Origin: Maribacter polysiphoniae
Lineage (GTDB): Bacteria > Bacteroidota > Bacteroidia > Flavobacteriales > Flavobacteriaceae
Direction: 5' to 3'
Assembly (NCBI RefSeq): GCF_003148665.1
Contig: NZ_QGGQ01000011.1
Location: forward strand, 62,001 to 126,000
DNA length: 64,000 nucleotides
Below the pieces are notes generated by a model. That model did no database searches, was not told the DNA's origin, and was given only the letters and a program-made list of their open reading frames with translations. The position numbers and the translations under genes were made by a program. The first letter of the stretch is position 1; every line of letters begins with the position of its first letter. Shown one piece after another: positions 19,601-27,243 of the stretch.

Positions 19601-20719
19601 ACTTATGTCCTGATTAAAAGCTGTTGCGTCTGCAAACATGCCACCCATACCTAAAACATTGCTTACATCCCAATTCCCAATATCTTGGTTAAAAGCAGCT
19701 GCTCCTTCAAACATTCCCATATAAGCCATTGCCATCCCCATGTATGGATCTAAATAAGTTCCCATAGATATTACATTGCTTACATCCCAATTACCGATGT
19801 CCTGGTTAAAGGAAATAGCATCTGCGAACATACCGGACATATCCTGTACAAGACTTACATCCCAATCACCAATGTCTTGATTAAAACTGGTAGCATTTTC
19901 GAACATACTCCTCATATCCGCTACTTTCGAGACATTCCAATTCCCGATGTTTTGATTAAAGTTGGTTGCATCATTAAACATATCATCCATATCCTCAACA
20001 ATCGATACATTCCACCCACTAATATCTTTATTGAAAGCTGTGCTATTAAACATGTTAGCCATGGTTATTACCTTGCCTACATCCCAATTGGAAATATTTC
20101 CGTTAAAAGAATCAGCCGATAGAAACATACCTTCCATAAGGGTAACGTTGGACACATCCCAGCTATTTAAATCCTGGTTAAATGTTTCAGCGCCGACAAA
20201 CATTCTAGACATTTCAGTAACATTACTAACATTCCAGTTATCTATATTTGAATCTATTAATTTTGCGTAACCGAACATACTCTTCATATTGGTCACTTGC
20301 GTAAGATCGGGTGCGTCAGAAGCATTGACTATCATATTGGAGCAATAGTAAAAACTCTTTTCCATGGATTCCCATACTTGATTTCCCCATTGCTCTACAG
20401 TAAGTAGTTTTTCACTATCTGTATTATAATCATTTCTTAAATGCGGAAAATCCCCGCTGATACTTACGGTATACGTACCGGCAGAGGAATAGGTATGGGT
20501 CGTAGAACCGGTATACACCGTGGCATCTGTTGTTCCGTCGCCCCAGTCAACCGTATAGGCAAAAGAGCCCGTACCGGTGGGAATGGTTATTTGATTATCG
20601 TTGGAGGCCCCTGTATTATCGGTTTTCCAGGTGGTGATAAATTCTCCTTGGGCCTGCAATAATCCGAAGCTTAAAAACGCTAGCAGGATAAGTAGGGGAT
20701 GTGTAAATTTCTTTTTCAT
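16646..20719 (-). CDS. Giant BspA/DUF285-repeat surface adhesin with type IX C-terminal domain
   Basis: A 1357-residue predicted cell-surface protein. In order: a signal peptide ending LLQAQ; a PKD-like strand domain (HTYSSAGTYTVSISG); a first array of ten BspA-type repeats of about 25-35 residues built on WDVSNVTNM...MF...FNQDI (residues about 130-440); a cap with DTLIGWNTLDTAAGE; a second PKD-like domain; a second array of twelve such repeats (about 620-930) and the same cap; an Asp-rich block of thrombospondin type-3 repeats (DGDGIGNNADTDDDDDG, about 1000-1260) that should bind calcium; and a CHU_C/gliding-type domain (AFTPNGDGINDGWVINGIE, YNRWGHEVF) at the end, the type B signal for type IX secretion. 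The two halves look like one internal duplication. Pairs with the PorP/SprF gene just downstream. Confidence 0.93.
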   Translation of the reverse strand: MKKKFTHPLLILLAFLSFGLLQAQGEFITTWKTDNTGASNDNQITIPTGTGSFAYTVDWGDGTTDATVYTGSTTHTYSSAGTYTVSISGDFPHLRNDYNTDSEKLLTVEQWGNQVWESMEKSFYYCSNMIVNASDAPDLTQVTNMKSMFGYAKLIDSNIDNWNVSNVTEMSRMFVGAETFNQDLNSWDVSNVTLMEGMFLSADSFNGNISNWDVGKVITMANMFNSTAFNKDISGWNVSIVEDMDDMFNDATNFNQNIGNWNVSKVADMRSMFENATSFNQDIGDWDVSLVQDMSGMFADAISFNQDIGNWDVSNVISMGTYLDPYMGMAMAYMGMFEGAAAFNQDIGNWDVSNVLGMGGMFADATAFNQDISGWDVSNVTNMGSVEESMMPPGFRIGQGMFQGATSFDQDLSAWDISSVTGMYDMYTNAGLSNANYDDTLIGWNTLDTAAGETQIPTDITFNGGNSIYCTGATARQNLEVTHGWTITDGGKDCSLPFITTWKTDNPNQSITIPTSSSFYYNYTVDWGDGSEDNTTYNGDVSHTYAEQGIYTVTITGTFPQINFAKTNGSQEIVSIEQWGTQQWKSMSGSFINCSNLEYNANEVPDLSLVNNMNSMFSYASKFNGDISDWDVSNVTDMGYMFQNATVFNQDISDWDVSNVTNMPAMFNGATAFNQDIGRWNVSNVNNMRAMFNEAAVFNQDISGWDMSNVPDMAFMFSNATAFNQNIAGWNVSSVTNMESMFSGASNFDQDISGWEVSNVTNMSYMFQEASGFNQNISGWDVSNVTNMESMFNRATKFNGDISGWNVSNVTDMSSMFYSTDAFNQDISDWDVGNVSEMNYMFSRTTVFNQNISGWDVSNATNMRGLFSNAVAFDQDISGWDVSNVTNMSRLFQGTTVFDQDLGSWDISNVTNMEEMFDATSLSQENYDNTLIGWNTLDTAAGETQIPTGITFEGGNSIYCEGEPARQSLIDTYGWTIIDAGLNCDNVDSDEDGVSDDMDNCADTPVGETVDANGCSDSQKDADNDGTPDSEDAFPLDENEDTDTDGDGIGNNADTDDDDDGTPDAEDTFPLDANEDTDTDGDGTGDNADTDNDDDGVLDTEDAFPLDANEDTDTDADGTGDNADTDDDDDGVLDENDTCANTPAGETTDANGCSDSQKDADTDGDGINDTLDMCPDTPTGETVDAEGCSESQKDSDFDGVSDAEDQCPDSPEDEAVDANGCSDAQKDDDADGVPNDVDQCADTRIGETVDAEGCSDSQKEDDSIEIPATVVSAQAFTPNGDGINDGWVINGIENYPNSIVKVYNRWGHEVFSAIGYQNDWGAIYNNKSEKVPTGSYYYIINLNDGSAPQDGWIFINY

Positions 20720-20758
20720 AAATGATTTAATTGGTTGTTAATTGATTTGCACATACTT

Positions 20759-20794
20759 TATCGGCATTACATTCTATGTAGGAAAATGCCGATA
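20759..20794. promoter_or_regulatory. Inverted repeat in the leader of the adhesin gene
   Basis: A perfect 10-bp stem, TATCGGCATT at 20759-20768 and AATGCCGATA at 20785-20794, with a 16-base loop, followed on the plus strand by a run of Ts. In plus orientation it resembles a terminator but there is no gene to end. In minus orientation it lies 40-75 bases before the adhesin start codon, so a leader hairpin or operator is more likely. Confidence 0.45.
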
Positions 20795-21215
20795 ATTTTT
20801 TTTAATGGGTTTAAAACGGAGTATAAAAGAGAATGATATATAGGGAACTTGGCGAATATGGGCCAACATCCGATTTGGACACCGTCATAAGCCCACAAAA
20901 AGAAAGAAAAGAAAGAAGTTTCTTACAATGTAAAACATTGTAAACAAGTAATTTAAATGTCTATTCTACCACATGTAAAAAAGAAACATTTTTATGAGCT
21001 CGATGTCTTAAAAAATTATTCATAAATATGTGTCCAAATACGATATGGACACATAAATAGGTATATGAGCGTCAAAAATGAGTGGATTGACGTGTTTATT
21101 TTAAGCGGAACCATATGATAATCCAAGGGCATTGTTTCGATATCAGGGCAATAATTATTGGTCTTATCTGCATCTAATAGGGTACTTTTTACGATAGTTG
21201 TTAGGTGGTTATTGA
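20795..21215. other. Non-coding DNA with two short inverted repeats
   Basis: No coding frame is supported. TTACAATG and CATTGTAA at 20923-20943 form an 8-bp stem with a 5-base loop. TGTCCAAAT at 21031-21039 and ATGGACA near 21045 form a second, weaker one, echoed by ATTTGGACACC at 20873. These may be sites for the adhesin gene. An apparent minus-strand frame at 21016-21291 is made partly of the 25-bp repeats and was not accepted. Confidence 0.35.
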
Positions 21216-21299
21216 GGTCTCGACTGCGCTCGACCTGACAAACCTCGACTGCGCTCGACCTGACAAACCCCGACTGCGCTCGACCTGACAAACATCGAC
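21216..21299. repeat. 25-bp tandem array A (3 units plus a fragment)
   Basis: The unit TCGACTGCGCTCGACCTGAC plus AAACC repeats with an exact period of 25 bases, starting at 21220, 21245 and 21270, with a truncated fourth unit (ATCGACA) at 21294. The first unit is preceded by GAGGTC. There are no spacers, so this is not a CRISPR. The period is not a multiple of three, so a coding role is unlikely. Confidence 0.85.
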
Positions 21300-21382
21300 A
21301 AGGATATTTGATTTGTAGTATTCCTAAAAAATATTGATTGGTGATCCTGCCCGGTCAGTAGAAATGGATAACATACCGATGA

Positions 21383-21511
21383 GGTCTCGACTGCGCTCGA
21401 CCGGACATACCTCGACTGCGCTCGACCGGACATACCTCGACTGCACTCGACCTGACAAACATCGACTGCGCTCGACCTGACAAACCCAAACCAAGCTCGA
21501 CTTGACAAACA
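21383..21511. repeat. 25-bp tandem array B (5 units, the last decayed)
   Basis: The same unit as array A, starting at 21387, 21412, 21437, 21462 and a degenerate one near 21487. The first two units end GGACATACC where array A has TGACAAACC, so two subtypes are mixed. It opens with GAGGTC as array A does. About 80 bases of unrelated sequence separate the arrays. Confidence 0.85.
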
Positions 21512-21602
21512 TCTTCTTCTTTTGGATTACAATCGCTATATCATCGTTGGTTTTTACGCTTTAAAAGTCTTATTATTTCTATAAATTATTAAATTACATG
21601 CA

Positions 21603-21643
21603 TGTCCGGTCGAGCGCAGTCAAGACCTTTTAACGGGTCAGCC
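21603..21643. repeat. Inverted copy of the repeat with a 16-base tail, first of two
   Basis: This 41-base segment (TGTCCGGTCGAGCGCAGTCA followed by AGACC and TTTTAACGGGTCAGCC) recurs at 21722-21762 with two mismatches. It is the repeat unit in reverse orientation plus a tail. The second copy sits directly before the GIY-YIG gene, so this first one may mark a lost or partial neighbour copy of the same element. Confidence 0.75.
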
Positions 21644-21721
21644 CTAACCAAAAAAACTGGATCACCTTTCTTTCACTGTCCATAATGGCATATAATTAAA
21701 AAAGTCATTAACTTATAAATC

Positions 21722-22113
21722 TGTCCGGTCGAGCGCAGTCGAGACCTTTTAACGGGGCAGCCTTATGAAACCCTATTATGTATACATACTTCTTTGTTCC
21801 GACGGATTAACCTATACCGGTATCACAAATGATGTGGCAAGAAGGTACCACGAACATCAAATGGGATTGAACAGGACTTGTTTTACATTTAAAAGGAGAC
21901 CAATAGAATTGATCTTTGAACAAGAATTCAATGATGTTGTACAAGCCATATACTTTGAAAAAAAGTTGAAAAAATGGAGTGGAAAAAAGAAATTGGCCCT
22001 AGCTAACGGCCCATTTGACCTACGCCAAATTTTATCGGAATGCAGGAATGCCACACATTCCGATTATAATCCTGAGAAAGACAATTGAGGTCTCGACTGC
22101 GCTCGACCTGACA
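21722..22113 (+). mobile_element. Candidate minimal element: inverted repeats around a GIY-YIG gene
   Basis: Left end 21722-21746 and right end 22089-22113 are inverted copies with 24 of 25 bases identical; the inner 20 bases (GGTCGAGCGCAGTCGAGACC and its complement) are perfect. The right copy starts on the base after the TGA of the nuclease gene, and the left ends 18 bases before its ATG, so the 392-bp unit is almost all gene plus ends. The same 20 bases form tandem arrays A and B just upstream. No convincing target duplication is visible at the flanks. That this unit moves is inference. Confidence 0.5.
21765..22088 (+). CDS. Single-domain GIY-YIG nuclease
   Basis: A 107-residue protein that is all GIY-YIG domain, like the YhbQ/UPF0213 group. 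It shows YYVYILLCSDGLTYTGITND (the GIY and YIG positions are YVY and YTG), the arginine in VARRYHEHQMG, and the catalytic Glu in AIYFEKKLKKWSGKKK near residue 67. These enzymes cut DNA with one metal ion; small stand-alone members have poorly known roles. The gene is enclosed by inverted copies of the local 25-bp repeat, with its stop codon abutting one of them, so the repeat may be its substrate. The domain is certain, the role inferred. Confidence 0.92.
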   Translation: MKPYYVYILLCSDGLTYTGITNDVARRYHEHQMGLNRTCFTFKRRPIELIFEQEFNDVVQAIYFEKKLKKWSGKKKLALANGPFDLRQILSECRNATHSDYNPEKDN

Positions 22114-22189
22114 AAACCAAACAGCGGTACGGTTGAAAAACCTTCTACAGGAATAACCCAACACAATTATTACTTAAAAGAAAGGGCTT

Positions 22190-23338
22190 TTATCGACTAT
22201 TAGCGCTAAATTCGGTAACGTTCATAGAGGTAATCTTTTTAAACGTTTTACTAAAAGAACTTCTATTGGCAAAACCACATTGCTGTGCAAGGGCTTCCAT
22301 CGTATTCCTCTCCAAATAACCGAGGGTTATAAGTGTCTTTCCTTTTTCTATACGTAGATTGTTCCTATACGCCGAAAAACTGAGCCCTAAGTGCTGATTT
22401 AGAAAATAGGATAAATGATGTGGTGGGATTTCCAATGCCTTGGCACAACTGGTCAAATCAAAATCCTGTTCATAGAACGATCCACTTTCTTTTATAGCAT
22501 TTAACTGACTTAACAATCCATCAACATCCAACCCAAACTTCAATTCTTCTTGCCTCGTTGTGGTTGATAATACTATTTTGTTTTTTTTGCTCCTAGGATA
22601 TCCATACAAAATAGAAGGAAAATATATGGGCATTATACCAATTGCGAATAGCACCACATAAAATACAAAATTGACGGTCCGTAATATTGGTCCCGTAGAA
22701 CGTAAGAAATCGATCTTCAGCAATTTTTCAAATGCGAACATTGTCGCCAATATGGACATTAAAATAAATAGGACATATAAGAAAATTACCCAAATAAGCA
22801 ACTTACGATCTTTTTCCTTCAATAAGTTTCGAATAAAATCCAACAATAAAGGCAATAGGCTGATCAAGGCCAAAAACTGCCATAGAAAGCGCATTGCATA
22901 ATGTTGGTTTATATTAAATAATCCATATTGCACGGCAAGTCTTTCCCCTGGTTTTGCATACGCATTTTCAATAATAGTATCATATACCTCTTGTGGTTTG
23001 ACATAAACATTCACAACATCTACAAAACCGATTATAAAGGGTATAAACACTAGCAAATACCTCCAACGCCAAACAAACCCATCTTTGATCAGGGTTAAAA
23101 AATAAAAAAATATGGGTACGGCTATTAAATTATACAAAGGCAATGGCCACACGTAGAACCATTTAAACTTCAACAGTAAACCGGATTCAATAACGTAGGT
23201 TTGAAATGTATAAATAGAGAATATCGCATAAAATGCCCCTAAAAAGAAGGTAGAATATCTATTAACGGACTTTCTCGCAAAAAAGGAAATTGCCAATACC
23301 ATTCCGAAAACACCGAGAACTAAGAAAAAATTTTGCAA
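22190..23338 (-). CDS. Membrane-bound AraC-type regulator (seven-helix sensor plus HTH)
   Basis: A 382-residue protein with about seven hydrophobic helices in the first 245 residues (LVLGVFGMVLAISFFA, FFLGAFYAIFSIYTF, LYNLIAVPIFFYFL, YLLVFIPFIIGFVDVV and others), then a cytoplasmic AraC domain: LTSCAKALEIPPHHLSYFLNQHLGLSFSAYRN and TMEALAQQCGFANRSSFSKTFKKITSMNVTEF. Such one-component membrane regulators are common in Bacteroidota. It is a lone minus-strand gene between the repeat region and the sugar locus, with about 400 bases of free DNA upstream. Its ligand and targets are unknown. Confidence 0.88.
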   Translation of the reverse strand: MQNFFLVLGVFGMVLAISFFARKSVNRYSTFFLGAFYAIFSIYTFQTYVIESGLLLKFKWFYVWPLPLYNLIAVPIFFYFLTLIKDGFVWRWRYLLVFIPFIIGFVDVVNVYVKPQEVYDTIIENAYAKPGERLAVQYGLFNINQHYAMRFLWQFLALISLLPLLLDFIRNLLKEKDRKLLIWVIFLYVLFILMSILATMFAFEKLLKIDFLRSTGPILRTVNFVFYVVLFAIGIMPIYFPSILYGYPRSKKNKIVLSTTTRQEELKFGLDVDGLLSQLNAIKESGSFYEQDFDLTSCAKALEIPPHHLSYFLNQHLGLSFSAYRNNLRIEKGKTLITLGYLERNTMEALAQQCGFANRSSFSKTFKKITSMNVTEFSANSR

Positions 23339-23737
23339 ATTGTAGGTTATTACATATTCGTGGTAATAATCGTAAAATTAATTTTTTTTCAATGCAAACA
23401 AACTACCCCTAACATTTTATTTCCGTTTTTTTGTTTTACCGAATTCGGTTTACTAAAACCCCAATCGTATAAAATACAATCTCTATAAATATCAAAACGC
23501 GAAAATGTATGCTGTTTCTTTCATTTGAATTTGACAAAACGCATAATCGACAAACCTTTTTATACCTTAAAGTAATATCCCGTTGAACTGAACAGATTTA
23601 AACTATCGATTTTATCGAATATTGGCTTTTATATAGGTAGGCATATAATCAGTCTAATCACAACTCTACTAAATATCTAAAAACAAGCCAATTACAGTAA
23701 ATTGTGATTTAAAAGTAAAACCTTTGTTATTGTCTTC
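23339..23737. other. Intergenic stretch, nothing recognised
   Basis: About 400 AT-rich bases between the membrane AraC gene and the SMP-30-like gene. I see no coding frame, no strong hairpin and no terminator with a T-run. Confidence 0.4.
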
Positions 23738-24667
23738 TTACTTTTCAATATCCACGGAATAAATTAAACCAGCTTTCATGTCTGGCAACAACAATCGGCC
23801 TTTATCCTCTTCCAGATAAAAATCGGCGGCGGACTGAAGGCCTTCTATCAAAACTACGGCCTCTTCCGTTTCTCCATTGATTTTCCAGACTTTACCTTCG
23901 ACCCAACTGCTTATATAATAATTCCCCTTACTATCCTGTTCTACCGCATCACCTCCCCGAAAAATCCCTTTCAATGGTCTGAATTCGCCATCTTTATGCA
24001 CCAAAAAATTACCCAGAAAAAAAGCACTGACCATAATGTTTCCTCTATTATCGACCCCCACACCATTTGGATTCAACATTAACGGGGAAGTATCCTGTTC
24101 AATGGTGATTTCACCTTCCATGGTAATATGGAATATACGCCCCAATTGGGGTATTTTTTTCGCTTCTTCACTTTCAAGAGGCCAAAGATTGCCGTTGTCA
24201 TCACGCATATAATTTGAAGCCCCCATGTCCGCAACATAAATTCCTTTTTTATCCGCATCCAAAGAGACATCGTTAAGATATAAGGCTTCCACCGGAAATT
24301 GATCTTTTGAAACAAAAATGCTTGCCTTTCCATTTTTATCAACTTTCCAAATACGGTTGATATCGGAAAAGTATAGATGGTCGTCCAAATAAACGATTCC
24401 TTTGGGTTCATCAAATCCTGTCGCGAATACCTTAACACCTTCATTAGAAATTTCAACCACTTCACCATCCCCCTCTTCCTTACCGTTCATTATGGTCACA
24501 TAATAGTTACCCTTAAAACCCTTGGTTATACTTTCCGGTTTCACCCCTACTTCTATAGGGAAGGTAATTTGGGGTGCTTGGCCATAACCAAATGTTAAAC
24601 ATAATAACAATAGAAAAAAATTGATTGACATCGTTCTTGCTTTAAACCCTAATTTTAAAGTGTTCAT
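23738..24667 (-). CDS. Secreted SMP-30/gluconolactonase-like beta-propeller protein
   Basis: An exported six-bladed propeller protein of 309 residues (297 if the Met at 24631 is used; both give a signal peptide ending FGYGQ). Family features are the strand pattern PKGIVYLDDHLYFSDINRIWKVD, LNDVSLDADKKGIYVADMG, LMLNPNGVGVDNRGNIMVSAFF and DAVEQDSKGNYYISSW. These carry the Asp/Asn residues that hold the catalytic metal in gluconolactonases. It could be a sugar lactonase for the neighbouring catabolic genes, but many members have other substrates. It is the last gene of a run with ThuA and a TIM-barrel isomerase. Confidence 0.8.
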   Translation of the reverse strand: MNTLKLGFKARTMSINFFLLLLCLTFGYGQAPQITFPIEVGVKPESITKGFKGNYYVTIMNGKEEGDGEVVEISNEGVKVFATGFDEPKGIVYLDDHLYFSDINRIWKVDKNGKASIFVSKDQFPVEALYLNDVSLDADKKGIYVADMGASNYMRDDNGNLWPLESEEAKKIPQLGRIFHITMEGEITIEQDTSPLMLNPNGVGVDNRGNIMVSAFFLGNFLVHKDGEFRPLKGIFRGGDAVEQDSKGNYYISSWVEGKVWKINGETEEAVVLIEGLQSAADFYLEEDKGRLLLPDMKAGLIYSVDIEK

Positions 24668-24785
24668 GGTTTTATGTTTACTTATTATTAATGGTCATTT
24701 TATCCTTGGGTCCTCATACCTTCATAAATCAAATTAGACCATCCCGAACCACCTTCTTTATAAAAGTAGGTAATTTGCCTATTTT

Positions 24786-25562
24786 TCAATATTCATTATT
24801 CGCCTCTTTGCCATTTACAACCCAATAGAGTCCGCCATAAATATGCTCTAAGAACATTTGGCTTAAAAAAACTTCTGGCTTATGCCCCAAGGACGTGTAA
24901 AAAGAACGGCCACCATCGTACTCTTGATACCATGCCACTGGGTGCACTTTACCCATCCCCATAAGTGGTGTTTCATCATAACCTAACGTAGTGTTATAAG
25001 AACTTTCATCAACGGTGAGCACTACACGAAATGCTTGACTTTGTAAATGGGTGAAATTATACCATTCATCGCTCCAAAGGAATTGTTCGGGCAAATGTAG
25101 ATTGGACGGAAACAATGGTGCCACATTATGCACTATACCCGTTTGTAATTTTGGGTGATCTTTAAACACCCCTCCAATAAGTTTATCGAACCATGGTTTT
25201 CTTATATCCCCATTGGAACAGGCATGTATACCCACAAATCCGCCCCCGGCATTCATATATGTTTTAAGTCCGGCCAACTGTTCCTTCGTTAAGCTATCGG
25301 CATTCGCATTTAAGAACACCACTGCGCCATAGGACGAAAGGTCTTGGGTAAGATCATCTGCATTTTGGGTCCATGAAAAATCGAATTGATGCTGTTTAGA
25401 CATCTTCCTGAAAGCTTCAATGGCCACAGGAATGCTCTCGTAATGCCAGGCATCTTGCCTAGTATACAATAAAACTTTAAACTGATCTTGGGCCCAAGCC
25501 CCATTAATAAAAGCCATAAGGAATATAATCGAAAAAATATTCTTTTTGTTAGGATAGTACAT
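24786..25562 (-). CDS. Secreted ThuA-domain protein
   Basis: 258 residues: a signal peptide ending GAWAQ, then a ThuA/glutamine-amidotransferase-like fold. Signatures are KVLLYTRQDAWHYESIP, AVVFLNANADSLTKEQ, MNAGGGFVGIHACSNG and the C-terminal HPVAWYQEYDGGRSFYTSLGH. ThuA proteins occur beside sugar oxidation genes (trehalose utilisation in rhizobia) and in many Bacteroidota polysaccharide loci; the reaction is not established. It begins 12 bases after the TIM-barrel gene ends, so they share a transcript. Confidence 0.9.
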   Translation of the reverse strand: MYYPNKKNIFSIIFLMAFINGAWAQDQFKVLLYTRQDAWHYESIPVAIEAFRKMSKQHQFDFSWTQNADDLTQDLSSYGAVVFLNANADSLTKEQLAGLKTYMNAGGGFVGIHACSNGDIRKPWFDKLIGGVFKDHPKLQTGIVHNVAPLFPSNLHLPEQFLWSDEWYNFTHLQSQAFRVVLTVDESSYNTTLGYDETPLMGMGKVHPVAWYQEYDGGRSFYTSLGHKPEVFLSQMFLEHIYGGLYWVVNGKEANNEY

Positions 25563-25574
25563 TGATCTATAGAT

Positions 25575-26879
25575 TTACAAAATAGAATAGTAAAGATAGC
25601 TCCAAGCGCGTTCCACACTAAAAAGTGGTGGAAAACTATAGTCCTCAACCTCGGCAACAACATATTGAAGTCCAGCGGTATCCGCATATTCAAAATAGCG
25701 GGAAAAATCCATCTTACCACTTTCTCCGAGCTCTTGGTAATCTTTAACGTGCCAACTAAAAAACCTTCCTGGAAATGCCTTTAAATAATCGACAGGGTCG
25801 GCTTTACCCACATGCATCCAATAGAGGTCTGCCTGAAAGGAAACCACCTCGGGATCGGTGTTTTTTAAGAGAAAGTCATAAATAGTCTTCCCTTCTATTT
25901 TTAGAAATTCATCTGCATGGTTGTGATAGGCAAACTTCAATCCTTTTTCCGCACACATTGTACCAATGATGTTATAATAGCGACAATAGGCCCTTAATTC
26001 TTCCAAAGAATCCAAATCCTTTAAGTTGGTATTGGAGGTGGTTAAGTATTCAACCCCTGCGGATAAATGATCATCAATACAATTGGCCCACCATTGCAAT
26101 GCCTTGTCCCAGTCCTCCCCATTCTTTGGTAAATCATAAAAAGTCATGGACCCCCTGAACTCCAAATGGTTGTCATTTACCATTTTTCTAAATTCACTGG
26201 GGGAAAACCCATAAAAACCACGGTCTTTATAGACAAATGTCTCTATAAAACTATAGCCCAACCGATCTAATAACCGTAAGATTTTGTCAGGATTCAACTG
26301 CATTTGCTTATGTACGGAAACCAATTGGATACCGATATTCTTGTCCTTGGGATTCTGTTTAACGTATCGGGTAGACCAAAGTTTTTTATGTTCTGGCGTT
26401 GTACCTGTTACCAATACATCGGTTTGATCATAGAATTTAAAGTCGACAAGCAAGATTTTGTTATCAAGCATATCGGTATCTTCCATATGCCAATTGTCTG
26501 GATTTGAAAAGCTTCCTTCACCATGGAACATTTCCCCTAACCCATTTTGACCTGTTGCTATTATTGCATTAGTCTTAATATCATACCCAATGAATTCTGA
26601 GAGTATGGGATCATAGGTGCCATCTTTCCATTGTTCTACGGTAACGAACATGGCACTTTTATCCATTGTTGGGGTGTTGGTCATCCTTAATAATGGATTC
26701 GCCGCGATACTGTCCGTTTGGGCATCGATACTACTATACCAAAGCCCCGAATACTGTTGCAACATATCCTTTTGACGCTCCAATGGTTTTTGGGGAAAAA
26801 GAGAGGCTATATAAAGAAAGGTGCAAATTGTAGTAATAAAAAAACGATTGTTCAAGGAGGAAATGGATACGGTCATCAT
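25575..26879 (-). CDS. Two-domain exported protein: lipocalin-like module plus xylose-isomerase-like TIM barrel
   Basis: A 434-residue protein with a hydrophobic N-terminal export segment (FFITTICTFLYIASLFP). Residues about 35-165 look like a DUF1579/lipocalin-type barrel (YSGLWYSSIDAQTD, WHMEDTDMLDNKILL, VTGTTPEHKKLWS). Residues 170-434 are an AP-endonuclease-2 type sugar isomerase/epimerase barrel: IGIQLVSVHKQM, YSFIETFVYKDRGFYG, LKFAYHNHADEF, VSFQADLYWMHVGKADPVDYL and FSWHVKDYQEL, giving the His/Glu/Asp metal ligands. It probably acts on a keto-sugar in the periplasm. First gene of the run with ThuA and the SMP-30 protein. Confidence 0.82.
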   Translation of the reverse strand: MMTVSISSLNNRFFITTICTFLYIASLFPQKPLERQKDMLQQYSGLWYSSIDAQTDSIAANPLLRMTNTPTMDKSAMFVTVEQWKDGTYDPILSEFIGYDIKTNAIIATGQNGLGEMFHGEGSFSNPDNWHMEDTDMLDNKILLVDFKFYDQTDVLVTGTTPEHKKLWSTRYVKQNPKDKNIGIQLVSVHKQMQLNPDKILRLLDRLGYSFIETFVYKDRGFYGFSPSEFRKMVNDNHLEFRGSMTFYDLPKNGEDWDKALQWWANCIDDHLSAGVEYLTTSNTNLKDLDSLEELRAYCRYYNIIGTMCAEKGLKFAYHNHADEFLKIEGKTIYDFLLKNTDPEVVSFQADLYWMHVGKADPVDYLKAFPGRFFSWHVKDYQELGESGKMDFSRYFEYADTAGLQYVVAEVEDYSFPPLFSVERAWSYLYYSIL

Positions 26880-27185
26880 AAATTGTTTTCTAAATACATA
26901 ATACTCTCAAAAATATCGATTTATAACAATGTCATTCTAGGAGAATGGAAGCAAAAAATATAACTTTTGATGCATTGGGCGATTGAATTACAACTCTGTC
27001 CAATAATTTATGAATATCCCTAACCGGAATTCTATTCGAAAGGATTCAAGTCGTATCGATTATAAACCATTGTTAACCGGAAAGGCTAAATCCCTTCCTC
27101 TTTCTTGGCCGGCAGGATTAACATCGGGATTTGTTGTAGAATTGAGAAACTGTAAAGCATCCTTCCCGTAAGAAGAGGTAAGAAA
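26880..27185. other. Intergenic stretch, nothing recognised
   Basis: Non-coding DNA before the start of the TIM-barrel gene. I tried to extend the pseudogene remnants found at 27244 into it and saw no protein similarity I can name. It probably holds the promoter of the minus-strand run 26879-23738. Confidence 0.35.
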
Positions 27186-27236
27186 AAATAGCGGCCAAGG
27201 GAACCGAAATCAACTTTTATATCAAGGCCGCTATTT
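27183..27236 (-). terminator. Terminator hairpin after the decayed esterase gene
   Basis: An 11-bp perfect stem, AAATAGCGGCC at 27186-27196 and GGCCGCTATTT at 27226-27236, with a 29-base loop. Read on the minus strand it ends in TATTTTTTC, a T-run suited to rho-independent stop. It lies 8 bases past the remnant at 27244 and would end the fuc-operon transcript. Confidence 0.65.
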
Positions 27237-27243
27237 ACAAATA

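Noticed and set aside
21216-21511. CRISPR array
   Set aside because: Units follow each other directly at a 25-base period with no unique spacers, and no cas gene is present.
21016-21512. Minus-strand frames across the 25-bp repeats encoding repeated SSAVEVCQVERSRD-like peptides
   Set aside because: The same peptide appears in overlapping frames because the repeat has no stop; the period is not a multiple of three and there is no start context.
21722-22113. Target-site duplication flanking the GIY-YIG unit
   Set aside because: AAATC on the left and AAACC on the right match in four of five bases, which is too short and imperfect in AT-rich DNA to count.
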